A stretch of DNA of 64,000 nt from an uncultured Bryobacteraceae bacterium (GTDB lineage Bacteria; Acidobacteriota; Terriglobia; Bryobacterales; Bryobacteraceae). Made by a program: the position numbers and the translations under genes. This document shows positions 17,027 through 25,321 of the stretch, in pieces. The number at the start of each line of letters is the position of its first letter. Positions within the stretch are counted from its first letter, which is position 1. The stretch covers positions 295,634 through 359,633 of the forward strand of contig CALKXJ010000002.1 of NCBI GenBank assembly GCA_938003835.1, read 5' to 3'. Below the pieces are notes generated by a model, which saw only the letters and a list, made by a program, of their open reading frames with translations, was not told the DNA's origin and searched no databases.

Positions 17027-17605
17027 TTGCACGGTATGAGCGGCCGATGGGCCGTGCTGGTCTGGACAGCTTGGATGGCGGCGGCGCCGAAGCTGGGCGA
17101 GCCGGCGCCGGAGGTGGAGCTGCTCGACCAGGAAACGCGCTCGCTCGCGGAGCTCCGCGGCCGGCAGGTGGTGACCCTGGATGAAAGGTGCCGTCCCGCC
17201 GGCCTGGAGACGGCCAAAGAGAGACTCGGCCAGCGCGGCGTCAAGCTGGTCCGGGCTCGCCTTCCTGGGCCCGGCGGTTTCTGGCTGGTGGACGAAAGCG
17301 GTCTGCTCCGCGCCAGGGAGCCGGCGCCAGAGACGGCCGGTCAAATCCTCTCTTTCTTCGAGGAGTGGGAGACGGGCAAGCGATTGTTCGAGGGGAGCTG
17401 CGCGACCTGCCACGGCGAGGACGGTCGTGACACGACGCAGTATGGGGTGAAATCGCTGGGCGGAGTGGGCAACCGGATGTCGCGTGAGACGCTCCAGCGC
17501 ACCTTGAATGCGACGATGATCGCCCCAGGGCGCTATTCCATCCGTTGCTTCCACTACACCGAGCGCGAGTTAAAGGCGCTGGTTACCTTCGTCTCTGGGC
17601 TCTGA
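17027..17605 (+). CDS. Exported redoxin-like/cytochrome c fusion protein
   Basis: A 192-residue protein with a hydrophobic signal (WAVLVWTAWMAAA), a reduced thioredoxin/AhpC-like region (LGEPAPEVELLDQETRSLAEL, key pattern PAPEVEL-LxxLxG, about 24-110) without an active CxxC, and a C-terminal class I cytochrome c domain with one heme site CATCH (about 125-129) and a candidate axial Met (GNRMS or TMIAPG). It should sit in the periplasm and carry electrons. TTG 17027 has GAGGA seven bases upstream; ATG 17036 is an alternative start. The gene is isolated between the Clp-like ATPase and an IclR regulator, so its redox partner is unknown. Confidence 0.75.
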   Translation: MHGMSGRWAVLVWTAWMAAAPKLGEPAPEVELLDQETRSLAELRGRQVVTLDERCRPAGLETAKERLGQRGVKLVRARLPGPGGFWLVDESGLLRAREPAPETAGQILSFFEEWETGKRLFEGSCATCHGEDGRDTTQYGVKSLGGVGNRMSRETLQRTLNATMIAPGRYSIRCFHYTERELKALVTFVSGL

Positions 17606-17630
17606 TTGGCCGGAGGCGGTCCGCCAGGCT

Positions 17631-18467
17631 TCAAGCAGCCGGAGCCGAGGCGTTCCCACGCGACCTGGTTCGCCGCAGCGGCGCGGGCTCCCAGCCGAAC
17701 TGGCGCGAAATGCGCTGGGTGGCGCGCACGAGCGCCTTCTGAACCGCACGGGAATTCGGGTCGAAGCGGACGGCGGGACCGGAGATGCTGATCGCGGCGA
17801 TGGCCATGCCGTGCTTGTCGAGAATCGGCGCGGCCACGCAGCAGGCCAGCATGTTGGTCTCCTGCATGTCCGTGGCGTAGCCCTGCTGCCGCACCCGCTC
17901 CAGCTCCTCCTGGAAGCGCTTGGGGTCGGTAATGGTGTTCGGCGTCAGCGCAGGCAGGCTCCGGTGGCTGATGATGGTGGAGACAAGCTCGGGCACCGAG
18001 AAGGCCAGGATAGCCTTGCCGAGGGCGCTCGTGTGGGCATAGACCCAGTCGCCCCTGCGCTCGTTGAGATGGAGGGTGTGCTCGCTCGGCAGCACCTCCA
18101 GGTAGATCACCCGGTCGAGTTTGATTTCGCCAAGATTTACCGTCTCGCCGAACTTCTGCCGCAGCTCGAGCATGGACGGCAGCGAGATGCGGCGGAGCGG
18201 TTCGCTCCAGGCTACCGGGCGCGCCAGCTCAGCCAGGTTCGGGCTTAACGCATACTCGCGCTGTTCGGGGTCGCGGAGTACATAGCCGAGCGAGTCGAGA
18301 CTCCGCAGGACGCGGAAGACGGTCGACTTCGCCAGACCGGTCCGGTGAGAGATCTCGCTCAGCCGCAGGGTTCCAGATTCCGATAACTCCTCGAGGATGC
18401 GGAACGTGCTGCGCACCACCGGCACCATGTATCGTTCTTCTTGCGGGCTCCTGGTCTTTGTCCTCAT
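17631..18467 (-). CDS. IclR family transcriptional regulator
   Basis: A 278-residue regulator with an N-terminal winged helix-turn-helix (RSTFRILEELSESGTL through GLAKSTVFRVLRSLDSLGYV, about 20-65) and a C-terminal effector-binding GAF-like domain (HTSALGKAILAF, about 125, and the QGYATDMQETN ligand loop, about 190). IclR proteins usually sense small acids or sugar derivatives and often control a divergent operon. Here a 558-base gap separates it from a Gfo/Idh oxidoreductase and an isomerase gene, its probable targets. The ATG at 18467 has GAGG nine bases upstream; a TTG two codons earlier is less likely. Confidence 0.88.
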   Translation of the reverse strand: MRTKTRSPQEERYMVPVVRSTFRILEELSESGTLRLSEISHRTGLAKSTVFRVLRSLDSLGYVLRDPEQREYALSPNLAELARPVAWSEPLRRISLPSMLELRQKFGETVNLGEIKLDRVIYLEVLPSEHTLHLNERRGDWVYAHTSALGKAILAFSVPELVSTIISHRSLPALTPNTITDPKRFQEELERVRQQGYATDMQETNMLACCVAAPILDKHGMAIAAISISGPAVRFDPNSRAVQKALVRATQRISRQFGWEPAPLRRTRSRGNASAPAA

Positions 18468-18700
18468 AAGCAACTGCCTCTGCTAGAGATTACGGGCGAG
18501 CAAACGGCAGGATGCCAGCCCTCTCCGCCCGTTCGGCTCTCCCATGTTGTTGAAGTTCGGGCAGGCGGTCTAGCCGCTCGAAAGCCGTCGAGGCGGTCAC
18601 CTCCGGACGGCCTCCCCGTCTGCGGCCATGCGTCACGGGCGCGCTCGGCAGCACCGAGCACGCTGCCACCGGCCACTCGTTCCATTCTCTCACAGAGAAC

Positions 18701-18735
18701 GGCGTATTTTCACCGGACCGGCGGTGAACAACGCC
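18701..18735. promoter_or_regulatory. Candidate operator: extended inverted repeat
   Basis: TTCACCG (18709-18715) and CGGTGAA (18722-18728) form a perfect 7-6-7 inverted repeat. An outer pair GGCGT (18701-18705) and ACGCC (18731-18735) extends it to a 35-base dyad. Its place between IclR and its presumed target makes it the best candidate binding site. Confidence 0.45.
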
Positions 18736-18983
18736 GTCCCCTATTGCTGCCATACAGTTTCCCATCATGGCCCAACGCAATTGGCCTGTCAACCGATTTC
18801 AAGCCAGAAAACCTGCTCAAGTGCCCAAAATACGAAGGCTTGAGCCGAGGCCTGCGAGCGGCGAGGGCATGAGCTGCGGAACCCGGATGAACGAAGGGGA
18901 TAGCCCCCGTTTCAGACCGGCAAACTAGGTTTTGTTGCTAAGACGCATGCTCCGCAGACGGCGTCGCGGCGGTGGCTCCGCTG

Positions 18984-18992
18984 TGATATAGT
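18984..18992 (+). promoter_or_regulatory. Extended -10 promoter of the Gfo/Idh-isomerase operon
   Basis: TG-A-TATAGT reads as an extended -10 element 34 bases before the Gfo/Idh start. No -35 is needed or visible; the AGGAG ribosome binding site follows in the leader. Confidence 0.45.
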
Positions 18993-19025
18993 CTTGAGGC
19001 AATCCTCGAAGCAGGAGATGGCCGT

Positions 19026-20042
19026 ATGAAGATCGCAGTCATCGGGCTCGGTTTCATGGGCGCCGTGCATCTGAAGGCGCTCGCCCACATTGCCAAGGCC
19101 CAGGTGGTCGCCGTGGTGGATGAGGACCCCGCGCGCCTGACTGGGGATTTGAGCGGCATCCAGGGAAATCTCGGCCGGCCGGGCGAACGGATGGATTTCT
19201 CCGCGTACAAGAAGTACACCTCGGTGGAGGAGGCGCTCCGGGATCCGGAGATCGAGGCGGTCGACATCTGTCTACCCACCCACCTGCACGCGCCGGTTAC
19301 TATCCAGGCGTTGCGCGCCGGCAAGCATGTGCTGGTCGAGAAGCCGATGGCGCTTGACGGTGCGCAGGCCGATCAGATGCTGGCGGAGGCGGAGAAGGCG
19401 GGCCGAGTGCTCATGGTGGCCCAGGTACTCCGCTTCATGCCGCAGTACGAAGCCCTGGAGGAGCTGGTGAGCTCGGGCCGCCTGGGTCCGGTGCACTCGG
19501 CCTTCTTCCGGCGCCGAACGGCGACGCCGACCTGGGCGGCCTGGGAGTTCGATCCGGCGAAGAATGGCGGGGGCGTTTTCGACCTGCTGGTCCACGACGT
19601 CGATTTCTGCCTGAAGCTGTTCGGGCTGCCGGAAGCGGTCTCCTCGGTCGGCACCGAAGCGATGGCCAAGGGCATCGACATGGTGGTCGGCGAACTCCAC
19701 TATCCGCATATCGGAAATGTGACGATCACGGGCGGCTGGCACCATATCGGCGAGTATCCGTTTTCGATGGAGTACACGGTGATCGCCGAGCGCGGCACCG
19801 TCGACTACCACTCCGACAACCGGCCGCCGGCCCTGTATGAATCGCAAAAACCCAAGGAGCTGCTGCCGCTCAAGGATCACGACGGCTACCAGGCCGAGAT
19901 CGAACATTTCGTCGAGAGCTGCCTGAGCGGGACGCCTCCGGCGCGCTGCCTGCCGGAGGAATCGGCGCGGGCGGTGAAAGTGGCGCGCCTTATGATGGAT
20001 TCGCGAGTGAAAAAAGGAGAGAAGGTTCCATGCAGCCTCTGA
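19026..20042 (+). CDS. Gfo/Idh/MocA family NAD(P)-dependent oxidoreductase
   Basis: A 338-residue sugar or cyclitol oxidoreductase. The N-terminal Rossmann domain starts IAVIGLGFMGAVHLKAL (about 3-19), PTHLHAPVT precedes the catalytic EKPMAL motif (Lys about 102), and the C-terminal alpha/beta domain has HDVDFCLKLFG (about 196-206) with the conserved Asp/His. There is no Tat signal, so it should be cytoplasmic. AGGAG eight bases before the ATG supports the start. Its end overlaps the next gene by 13 bases, and together with the TIM-barrel isomerase it resembles inositol- or keto-sugar-processing pairs. Probably regulated by the divergent IclR protein. Confidence 0.87.
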   Translation: MKIAVIGLGFMGAVHLKALAHIAKAQVVAVVDEDPARLTGDLSGIQGNLGRPGERMDFSAYKKYTSVEEALRDPEIEAVDICLPTHLHAPVTIQALRAGKHVLVEKPMALDGAQADQMLAEAEKAGRVLMVAQVLRFMPQYEALEELVSSGRLGPVHSAFFRRRTATPTWAAWEFDPAKNGGGVFDLLVHDVDFCLKLFGLPEAVSSVGTEAMAKGIDMVVGELHYPHIGNVTITGGWHHIGEYPFSMEYTVIAERGTVDYHSDNRPPALYESQKPKELLPLKDHDGYQAEIEHFVESCLSGTPPARCLPEESARAVKVARLMMDSRVKKGEKVPCSL

Positions 20043-20896
20043 GAGAGATGGAAATCGGACTGATGTTCTGGGGGGAGGGCGACCCGGTCGCCAGCCTCCG
20101 CGAGGTCAAGTCGCTTGGCATCCGGTGCGGGCATCTGGGCATCGCGGGTGGGGTTCCGCTCGAAGGAGCGGCTGAACGGTGGAAAGCGGCTCTCCAGCAG
20201 GAGGAATTCGTCGTCACCAGCCTGGTGGGCTCCTTTAACGGGGAGAATTACGCTGACATTCCCACAGTGCGCCAGACGGTGGGGTATCTCCCGCGGAGCA
20301 CGCGCCAGGAGCGCGAGGAGCGCACGTATCGCCTGATCGAGCTGGGCGCGGCGCTCGGGGCGCCGAATTACTGCTGCCATGCGGGCTACATCCCGGAGGA
20401 TCCGAGCGACGAGGACTATCCGGCGCTGGTCGAGCTGTGCCGGCGCATCTCCGACTATGCCGCGCGCTTCGGAATGAACTTTGCGCTTGAGACGGGGCAG
20501 GAGCCGCCGCTGGTGCTGCGCGACTTCATCCAGGCGGTCGACCGGCCGAACCTGAAGATCAACTTCGATCCGGCGAACATCATCCTGTACGGAGTAGGCG
20601 ATCCGATCGAGGCGCTCGACATCCTGGCGCCCTGGGTGGTTTCGGTGCACTGCAAGGACGGCATCTGGCCGCCGAAGGACAAACCCGGGGCCCTGGGGAC
20701 GGAGAAGCCGCTCGGGCAGGGCGAGGTGGGCATCGAGCGCTTCATCGCCAAGCTGAAACAGATCGGCTACAAGGGGCCGCTCACCATCGAGCGGGAAGTG
20801 GAAAGCGCCGATCAGGCCGAACGGCACGTCGGCGGGATTCCTCACCGCCAGGACGTGCGGGACGCGGTAGCACTGCTTGAAAGGCTCCGGGGCTGA
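20030..20896 (+). CDS. Sugar phosphate isomerase/epimerase (xylose isomerase-like TIM barrel)
   Basis: A 288-residue AP-endonuclease-2/xylose isomerase-like TIM barrel protein, as in IolE/IolI-type or ketose 3-epimerase enzymes. Likely metal-binding segments are FALETGQE (Glu, about 147), INFDPANI (Asp, about 177), VSVHCKDG (His-Asp, about 205) and the C-terminal TIEREVES (Glu, about 258). The ATG overlaps the end of the Gfo/Idh gene by 13 bases, and GGAGAG lies just upstream inside that gene, so translation is coupled. The substrate is unknown; the partner oxidoreductase suggests an oxidation-isomerisation sequence on a sugar or polyol. Confidence 0.85.
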   Translation: MQPLREMEIGLMFWGEGDPVASLREVKSLGIRCGHLGIAGGVPLEGAAERWKAALQQEEFVVTSLVGSFNGENYADIPTVRQTVGYLPRSTRQEREERTYRLIELGAALGAPNYCCHAGYIPEDPSDEDYPALVELCRRISDYAARFGMNFALETGQEPPLVLRDFIQAVDRPNLKINFDPANIILYGVGDPIEALDILAPWVVSVHCKDGIWPPKDKPGALGTEKPLGQGEVGIERFIAKLKQIGYKGPLTIEREVESADQAERHVGGIPHRQDVRDAVALLERLRG

Positions 20897-20981
20897 GAGG
20901 CAGCCGCAGCAGCGTTCACGAGAGTTTTTCCGCTCGACGACAGGCCCTAACTGACGAAAGACACGCTGACTTAGCGAGAGC

Positions 20982-21001
20982 GGGCGCCCGGCCGGGCGTC
21001 C
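20982..21001. repeat. 20-base GC inverted repeat without spacer
   Basis: GGGCGCCCGG (20982-20991) pairs along its full length with CCGGGCGTCC (20992-21001), with one G-T wobble. It lies 86 bases after the isomerase stop, in a 213-base gap with no gene. It may act as a transcription stop for the operon, though no T-tract follows. TACACT (about 21025) may be a -10 for the next gene. Confidence 0.35.
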
Positions 21002-21109
21002 GGTTCGGCCCGAAGCGGGGTCTACACTGAGGCCAGAAAGGCGCCATCCCTGCGCGCCGCCGGTCCTCGTGGACGGACACGGCCACTTCTCATGGAGGTT
21101 ACCTGCTTG

Positions 21110-22198
21110 GTGAGACACCGATCGCCGGGAACGCTGTGCCTGCTGGCCGCCCTGGGTGTATCGCTCGGACAGACGGCCTCGGCCGCTCCGCCCCTGACCA
21201 CCATCAAGGATACTTTGTACAAGGCCGACGGCAGCCTGTTCGACGGAATTCTGATCATCAACTGGCGGAGCTTCGAAGGACCGGATGCGTCCAACATCCC
21301 CACCAACAGTTTGAGCGTCCAAGTCAGCCGGGGCAATCTTCTGGTGCGGCTGGTGCCGACGACCACCTCGCCGCGGCCCGCTTATTACTCCGTGCGCTAT
21401 GTGACGGAAGGAAGCGTGCAGTTCAGCGAGATCTGGAGCGTGCCGCCCAGCGCGCAGCCCTTACGGGTTCGGCAGGTGCGGATCGAGTGGCCGCCCTCGA
21501 GCAGCCCGAGTCAACCGCCGCCGGTGCTCGAAGACATTCAGATCGACGACGTCGAAGGGCTGCGCCAGGAACTCGAGGCCCGGCCGCGCAAGGGACTGGC
21601 CTACGTACCGTCGCGCGCGGCGGTGATCGGGCCGACGGGCGAGCTGGAGGCGGCCGCGGGCGAGCTGGACGAGTGTGTGCGCGTGGACGGCAGCACCGGC
21701 CCCTGCGGCAGCTCGAGCGCCATGGCCTTCATCGACGGCGAGGAGCCGCAGGGCGCCGTCGACGGCTCTAACCGCGTCTTCACGCTGTCCGGCACCCCGG
21801 CGCCGCCCGCCAGCCTTCTTCTGCACCGGAACGGCGTTTTGCAGAAGCAGGGCGAAGATTATACGCTCCAGGGCAACGTGGTGAATTTTGCTCTGGCGGC
21901 GACGCCCCAGCCCGGCGACGTGCTTGTGGCTTCCTATCGCGTGGATGGCGCCCTGGCGATCGCCCTCGGCATGGTGGACGGGGAGACGCCGTCCGGGGAA
22001 ATCGACGGTGTCAACCGGAGCTTCACGCTGGCCGGAACACCGAGACCGGCGCGCAGCCTGCTCGTCTATCGCAATGGCCTCTTGCAGAAGGAGGGGCTCG
22101 ACTACACGCTGAACGGCAACGTCATCACGTTCGAGCCCGCCTCGACGCCCTCGCCGGGCGACATCCTGACCGCCAGCTACCGCATGGGCGGCTTCTAG
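21110..22198 (+). CDS. Exported protein with two tandem ~75-residue beta repeats
   Basis: Unrecognised secreted protein, about 362 residues. A signal peptide (TLCLLAALGVSLGQTASA) is followed by a unique region (about 28-205, with Pro/Ser-rich turns and LEDIQIDDVEGLRQEL) and two clear repeats (about 210-285 and 290-362). Each repeat reads DGE-P-G--DG-NR-FTL-GTP-P--SLL--RNG-LQK-G-DYTL-GNV--F--A-TP-PGD-L-ASYR. The pattern resembles beta-sandwich modules of phage tail or surface proteins. GTG 21110 has GGAGG about ten bases upstream and gives a compact basic signal peptide; ATG 21092 is the alternative. The function is unknown; surface binding is a guess. Confidence 0.7.
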   Translation: MRHRSPGTLCLLAALGVSLGQTASAAPPLTTIKDTLYKADGSLFDGILIINWRSFEGPDASNIPTNSLSVQVSRGNLLVRLVPTTTSPRPAYYSVRYVTEGSVQFSEIWSVPPSAQPLRVRQVRIEWPPSSSPSQPPPVLEDIQIDDVEGLRQELEARPRKGLAYVPSRAAVIGPTGELEAAAGELDECVRVDGSTGPCGSSSAMAFIDGEEPQGAVDGSNRVFTLSGTPAPPASLLLHRNGVLQKQGEDYTLQGNVVNFALAATPQPGDVLVASYRVDGALAIALGMVDGETPSGEIDGVNRSFTLAGTPRPARSLLVYRNGLLQKEGLDYTLNGNVITFEPASTPSPGDILTASYRMGGF

Positions 22199-22207
22199 CG
22201 CGACCGC

Positions 22208-23077
22208 TCAACCGCGCGTGCTCGCTGCGGGGATCTTGGCGAGCAGGTCCTCGAGCTCCAGGCGACTCTCGGCGCCGATCGTGAAACAATCGACGCAATC
22301 GAGTGCGAGCGCGTACTGGAGGCACTCGTCGGCGCGATTGCGGAGCCGGCCGGCGCCCAAAATCTTCATCCCGATAATTCCCTTCCCCTTCTGCTTCATC
22401 TCGCGGAGGACGCTCACCACGACGGGCACCTCCGCGTCCATGGCCACCTGAGCCGGGTTGATGCGGGCCAGGTCCACCTCGACCCAGCTCTCGCGCGCGG
22501 CGGTCTTCAGGGCCCCGAGGGTGTGGCACGAGACGCCCTTGGTGCGCACGATTCCTTTTTCCTGAGCTTCGGAGATGACCGCCATGGCGCCCTGCTTGCG
22601 GCGCGGCCAGTCGTCGTCCATCATGCAGTGCAACAGCAGAATGTCGATGTAGTCGGTGCCCAGCTCGCGCCGGAAGCGGTCCAGATCGGCCCTCATTTCC
22701 GCTTCCGTGCTGGCGTGGGTCTTGGTGAGGATGACGACCTTCTCGCGCGGCACCAGCTTGAGCGCGGCCTTGAGATGGGGATGCGTGCCGTACTGATCGG
22801 CCGCGTCCCAGAAGGTGACGCCCTCATCGTAAGCGGCCTTGAAGAGGTCCGCGACGCCGCGTACGCCGAGCTTCTTGGTCTGATTCGAGCTCCCGCCGCC
22901 GCCATTGGTGCCCGTGCCGAGCGCCAGCCGCGTCACCTCGATTCCCCTGGGGCCGAGCTTGATCCGGTCGCTCGCCTGCTTCCTCGTTGTGCCCGCAAAC
23001 AGGGGGTAAGGAAAGGCCTCGAGGCTCAGGGCGCCCGCCGCCAAGGTCGTGGAACGCAGGAAATCTCGCCGCTTCAT
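22208..23077 (-). CDS. Tat-exported aldo/keto reductase
   Basis: A 289-residue NADPH-dependent aldo/keto reductase fold preceded by a clear Tat signal (KRRDFLRSTTLAAGAL, residues 2-17). The TIM-barrel shows the catalytic set: DAADQYG (Asp and Tyr), VILTKTH (Lys) and DILLLHCM (His). C-terminal FTIGAESRLEL binds the cofactor phosphate region in relatives. The ATG at 23077 has GAAGGAG eight bases upstream, and an upstream in-frame start at 23122 is not needed. Redox enzymes exported by Tat usually carry bound cofactor; how NADPH would be supplied outside the cytoplasm is unclear, so an alternative is that the signal only anchors the protein. Confidence 0.85.
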   Translation of the reverse strand: MKRRDFLRSTTLAAGALSLEAFPYPLFAGTTRKQASDRIKLGPRGIEVTRLALGTGTNGGGGSSNQTKKLGVRGVADLFKAAYDEGVTFWDAADQYGTHPHLKAALKLVPREKVVILTKTHASTEAEMRADLDRFRRELGTDYIDILLLHCMMDDDWPRRKQGAMAVISEAQEKGIVRTKGVSCHTLGALKTAARESWVEVDLARINPAQVAMDAEVPVVVSVLREMKQKGKGIIGMKILGAGRLRNRADECLQYALALDCVDCFTIGAESRLELEDLLAKIPAASTRG

Positions 23078-23151
23078 GGTTTGGCTCCTTCGATGGAATT
23101 CTTTCCCAGTGCTTACCGCCACCGTATCATAGAAAGCGGATCGGCAACAAC

Positions 23152-23388
23152 ATGCGCCTGCGTGTGGAATGCTACGCCGGCTACAAGGGTTCCGAGAGGC
23201 CGGTCCGATTCGGCGCCGGCGAGCGCTGGTATCAGGTCGAGGAGATCCTCGATCAGTGGTACAGCCCGGGCGAAACCTACTTCAAAGTGAGAGCCGATGA
23301 CGGAAACTACTATATCCTGCGAGCCAGTGCGGGAGACGAAGGCGAAGAGTGGACCCTGGAGTCCTATTCGGCGCGCGGAAGGCTGTGA
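23152..23388 (+). CDS. 78-residue hypothetical protein (possible DUF6504-like)
   Basis: A small acidic, aromatic-rich protein: MRLRVECYAGYKG, then RWYQVEEILDQWYSPGE (about 26-42) and YFKVRADDGNYYILR (about 44-58). The alternating pattern suggests a five-stranded beta barrel. The W-Y-x-V-x-x-I-L-D-x-W and Y-Y-I-L-R blocks recall DUF6504, but I am working from memory. TATCAT 26 bases upstream may be its -10. Only nine bases separate it from the MBL hydrolase gene, with GAGGTGAG between, so it is the first gene of a two-gene operon. Confidence 0.6.
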   Translation: MRLRVECYAGYKGSERPVRFGAGERWYQVEEILDQWYSPGETYFKVRADDGNYYILRASAGDEGEEWTLESYSARGRL

Positions 23389-23397
23389 GGTGAGCGT

Positions 23398-24180
23398 ATG
23401 CGGGTGACGCCGCTCGGGACCAACGGCTATTTCCCCTCCTTCGGCCGCCAGACCATAAGCCTGCTCCTCACCGGGGGTGAGCGGGCCCTTCTGCTCGACG
23501 CGGGCAGCGGCGTGGGACGGCTGATCGAGCCGGACGTCTCCAGCCTGGTGAGAGAGGTCCACGCCCTGGACATCGTCCTCTCGCACTACCACCTGGACCA
23601 CGTGATCGGGCTTTCTTACCTGACCGCTGTCTGGAATCGCGGTCCGGTTCGAATCTTTGCGCCGGCTTTTCCGCTGGTGGACGCCGAGCCGGAGGAGACG
23701 CTCGAGCGGCTGTGCAGTCCCCCGCTGTTGTCGACGCCGATCAGCCGGTTCCCCGGCCCCGTGGAGGTGATCCCGGTCCGTGAAGAGGAGTTCGAAGCAG
23801 CCGGACTGCGAATTCGCGTCTGGCGGCAGGATCACCCCGGCGGGTCGATCGGGATGAGAGTCGGCACCGACCTCGCCTATCTGACGGACAGCTCAGCGGA
23901 CGACGCGGTGCTTGCTGAGATCGCCGGCATCCGGCTGCTGATCCACGAGCTGTGGTTCACCGACGAGGAGGCGGCGCGCAGTCCGGCCAAGGGACACTCC
24001 CACGTGAGCGCGGTGGCGCACCTGGCCCGGCTGGCCAAACCGCGCCTGGTTGTCCCCGTGCACCATCACCCGCGGCGGACGAACGAGGAGATCCGCCGGA
24101 TGGCGGCGGAGCTTTCCGTGCGGGCCGGCATCCCGGCCGTCTGCGCCGAGGAGGGCCGGCCGCTCGAGACCGGGGACTAG
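23398..24180 (+). CDS. MBL-fold metallo-hydrolase
   Basis: A 260-residue beta-lactamase-fold hydrolase of the RNase Z/PhnP/PqqB-like group. It shows LLDAGSGVGRL (about 32), the metal motif LSHYHLDHVIGL (HxHxDH, about 61-72), LAYLTDSSADD (Asp bridging ligand, about 160), HELWF and a final His in VPVHHHP (about 223). Cytoplasmic, since no signal is present. The relationship to phosphodiesterases suggests a cyclic nucleotide, tRNA or phosphonate-type ester substrate, but none can be chosen. It follows the 78-residue gene and converges on the URO-D-like gene with two bases between. Confidence 0.83.
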   Translation: MRVTPLGTNGYFPSFGRQTISLLLTGGERALLLDAGSGVGRLIEPDVSSLVREVHALDIVLSHYHLDHVIGLSYLTAVWNRGPVRIFAPAFPLVDAEPEETLERLCSPPLLSTPISRFPGPVEVIPVREEEFEAAGLRIRVWRQDHPGGSIGMRVGTDLAYLTDSSADDAVLAEIAGIRLLIHELWFTDEEAARSPAKGHSHVSAVAHLARLAKPRLVVPVHHHPRRTNEEIRRMAAELSVRAGIPAVCAEEGRPLETGD

Positions 24181-24182
24181 GC

Positions 24183-25262
24183 TCAGATCCGGATCGGATA
24201 GCGGCCGTATTCGCGAGCCGCCCGGTAGAAGGCGAGGATATTCTCGACGGGGACTTCGGCCTGGATGTTGTGCGCCGGGGCGAGAATCAGCCCCCCGCCG
24301 GGCCCGACGGTTCGGATACGCCGCTTCACCTCCTCGGCCACATCCTCCGGGGTGCCGAACGGCAGCACCTCCTGAATGTCCACCGTGCCCCAGAGCGTGA
24401 GCCGGTCGCCGAAATCCCGCTTGACGCGCGCCGGATCCATCGATTTGGGCTGGACCGGGTTCAAGATGTCCAGGCCGATCTCGACCAGGTCCGCGATGAT
24501 CGGGTAGATGTAGCCGTCGGAATGGAAGGCGATCTTCACGTTCGGATTGATGCGCTTCCACTCCTCGAACAGCCTGGCGTAGCGAGGCTTGAGGAACTCC
24601 CGGAAGGCGGCCGGCGAGATGAGCATTCGATTCTGCGCGCCGACGTCGTCGCCGATAAAGATCACATCGACGCCGAGCGAGACCAGCTTGCGCCCGGCCA
24701 CCTCGATCCAGCCGAGCAGCTTGTCGAAGTAGGCGTGGGCGAAGTCTTTGTTCTCGGCCAGGTCGATCAAGACCCGTTCCAGGCCGCGCAGATACCAGGC
24801 GAGCTCGAACAGCGTGCAGGCCACCGCAGCCATGATGCCGTACTCTTCACCGTATTGCTCGAGCATCGAGCGCACGCCCGTGTAGCGGTCCTCGCGCGAG
24901 AAGTCGGGCATCTCGAACTCCGAGGGATCGCGGATTTCGGCCAGCGGATGATACACCATCTCCGTGAAGGCGCCGGTGGGGTATTCAAACCACTGCCAGC
25001 CAATGCCCCACTCGTCGGTGTAAGTGCGGTCGGGCCGGAGGTAATAGCCGGTGCAGGGGCCCAGCCACGAGATCAGGAAATCGTGGCCCATGAGCACGGG
25101 CAAGGCGCCGCCGGAGGCCTTGTAGGTTTCCAGGCGGTCGGAGTCGACGCCCAGGTGGCGGAGCATTTTGCGCTCGGCCTCCGGGGTGTACCAGGCACAG
25201 ATGGGCACCTGGTCCGGCTCCTCGTGATGGATGGCGGTCAAGAACCTCTCGCGGTGGGTCAT
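24183..25262 (-). CDS. Uroporphyrinogen decarboxylase family protein
   Basis: A 359-residue URO-D/MtaA-type TIM barrel. The N-terminus TMTHRERFLTAIHHEEPDQVP (key block RERFLTAIxxEEPDxVP) and the C-terminal LTLWGTVDIQEVLPFGTPEDV plus GGGLILAPAHNIQ are those of the non-heme members linked to corrinoid-dependent methyl transfer or demethylation rather than HemE itself. FHSDGYIYPII (about 210) holds a likely metal His/Asp. The ATG at 25262 lies 11 bases from a TACAAT (25274-25279, minus strand), with no Shine-Dalgarno sequence. No corrinoid protein is adjacent, so the role is open. Confidence 0.85.
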   Translation of the reverse strand: MTHRERFLTAIHHEEPDQVPICAWYTPEAERKMLRHLGVDSDRLETYKASGGALPVLMGHDFLISWLGPCTGYYLRPDRTYTDEWGIGWQWFEYPTGAFTEMVYHPLAEIRDPSEFEMPDFSREDRYTGVRSMLEQYGEEYGIMAAVACTLFELAWYLRGLERVLIDLAENKDFAHAYFDKLLGWIEVAGRKLVSLGVDVIFIGDDVGAQNRMLISPAAFREFLKPRYARLFEEWKRINPNVKIAFHSDGYIYPIIADLVEIGLDILNPVQPKSMDPARVKRDFGDRLTLWGTVDIQEVLPFGTPEDVAEEVKRRIRTVGPGGGLILAPAHNIQAEVPVENILAFYRAAREYGRYPIRI

Positions 25263-25321
25263 GGTCCGAGGTAATTGTACCGCCCCTCGCCCGGAGCCGG
25301 TCCGGCGCGGCTTTCCCGGAT

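Larger units (their letters stand above)
18468..19025. other. Intergenic regulatory region between the IclR gene and the Gfo/Idh gene
   Basis: No convincing gene lies in these 558 bases: open frames are short, lack ribosome binding sites and have low-complexity Arg/Pro-rich translations. The stretch is noticeably less GC-rich from about 18690 to 18850. It holds a long dyad near 18701-18735 and an extended -10 box near the downstream gene. Confidence 0.6.

Noticed and set aside
18441..18872. Open frame in the IclR/Gfo intergenic region
   Set aside because: No ribosome binding site, low-complexity translation and it crosses the dyad; it is not supported as a gene.
22987..23151. Upstream extension of the 78-residue ORF
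   Set aside because: It overlaps the Tat signal region of the aldo/keto reductase gene on the other strand and lacks a ribosome binding site; ATG 23152 is better.
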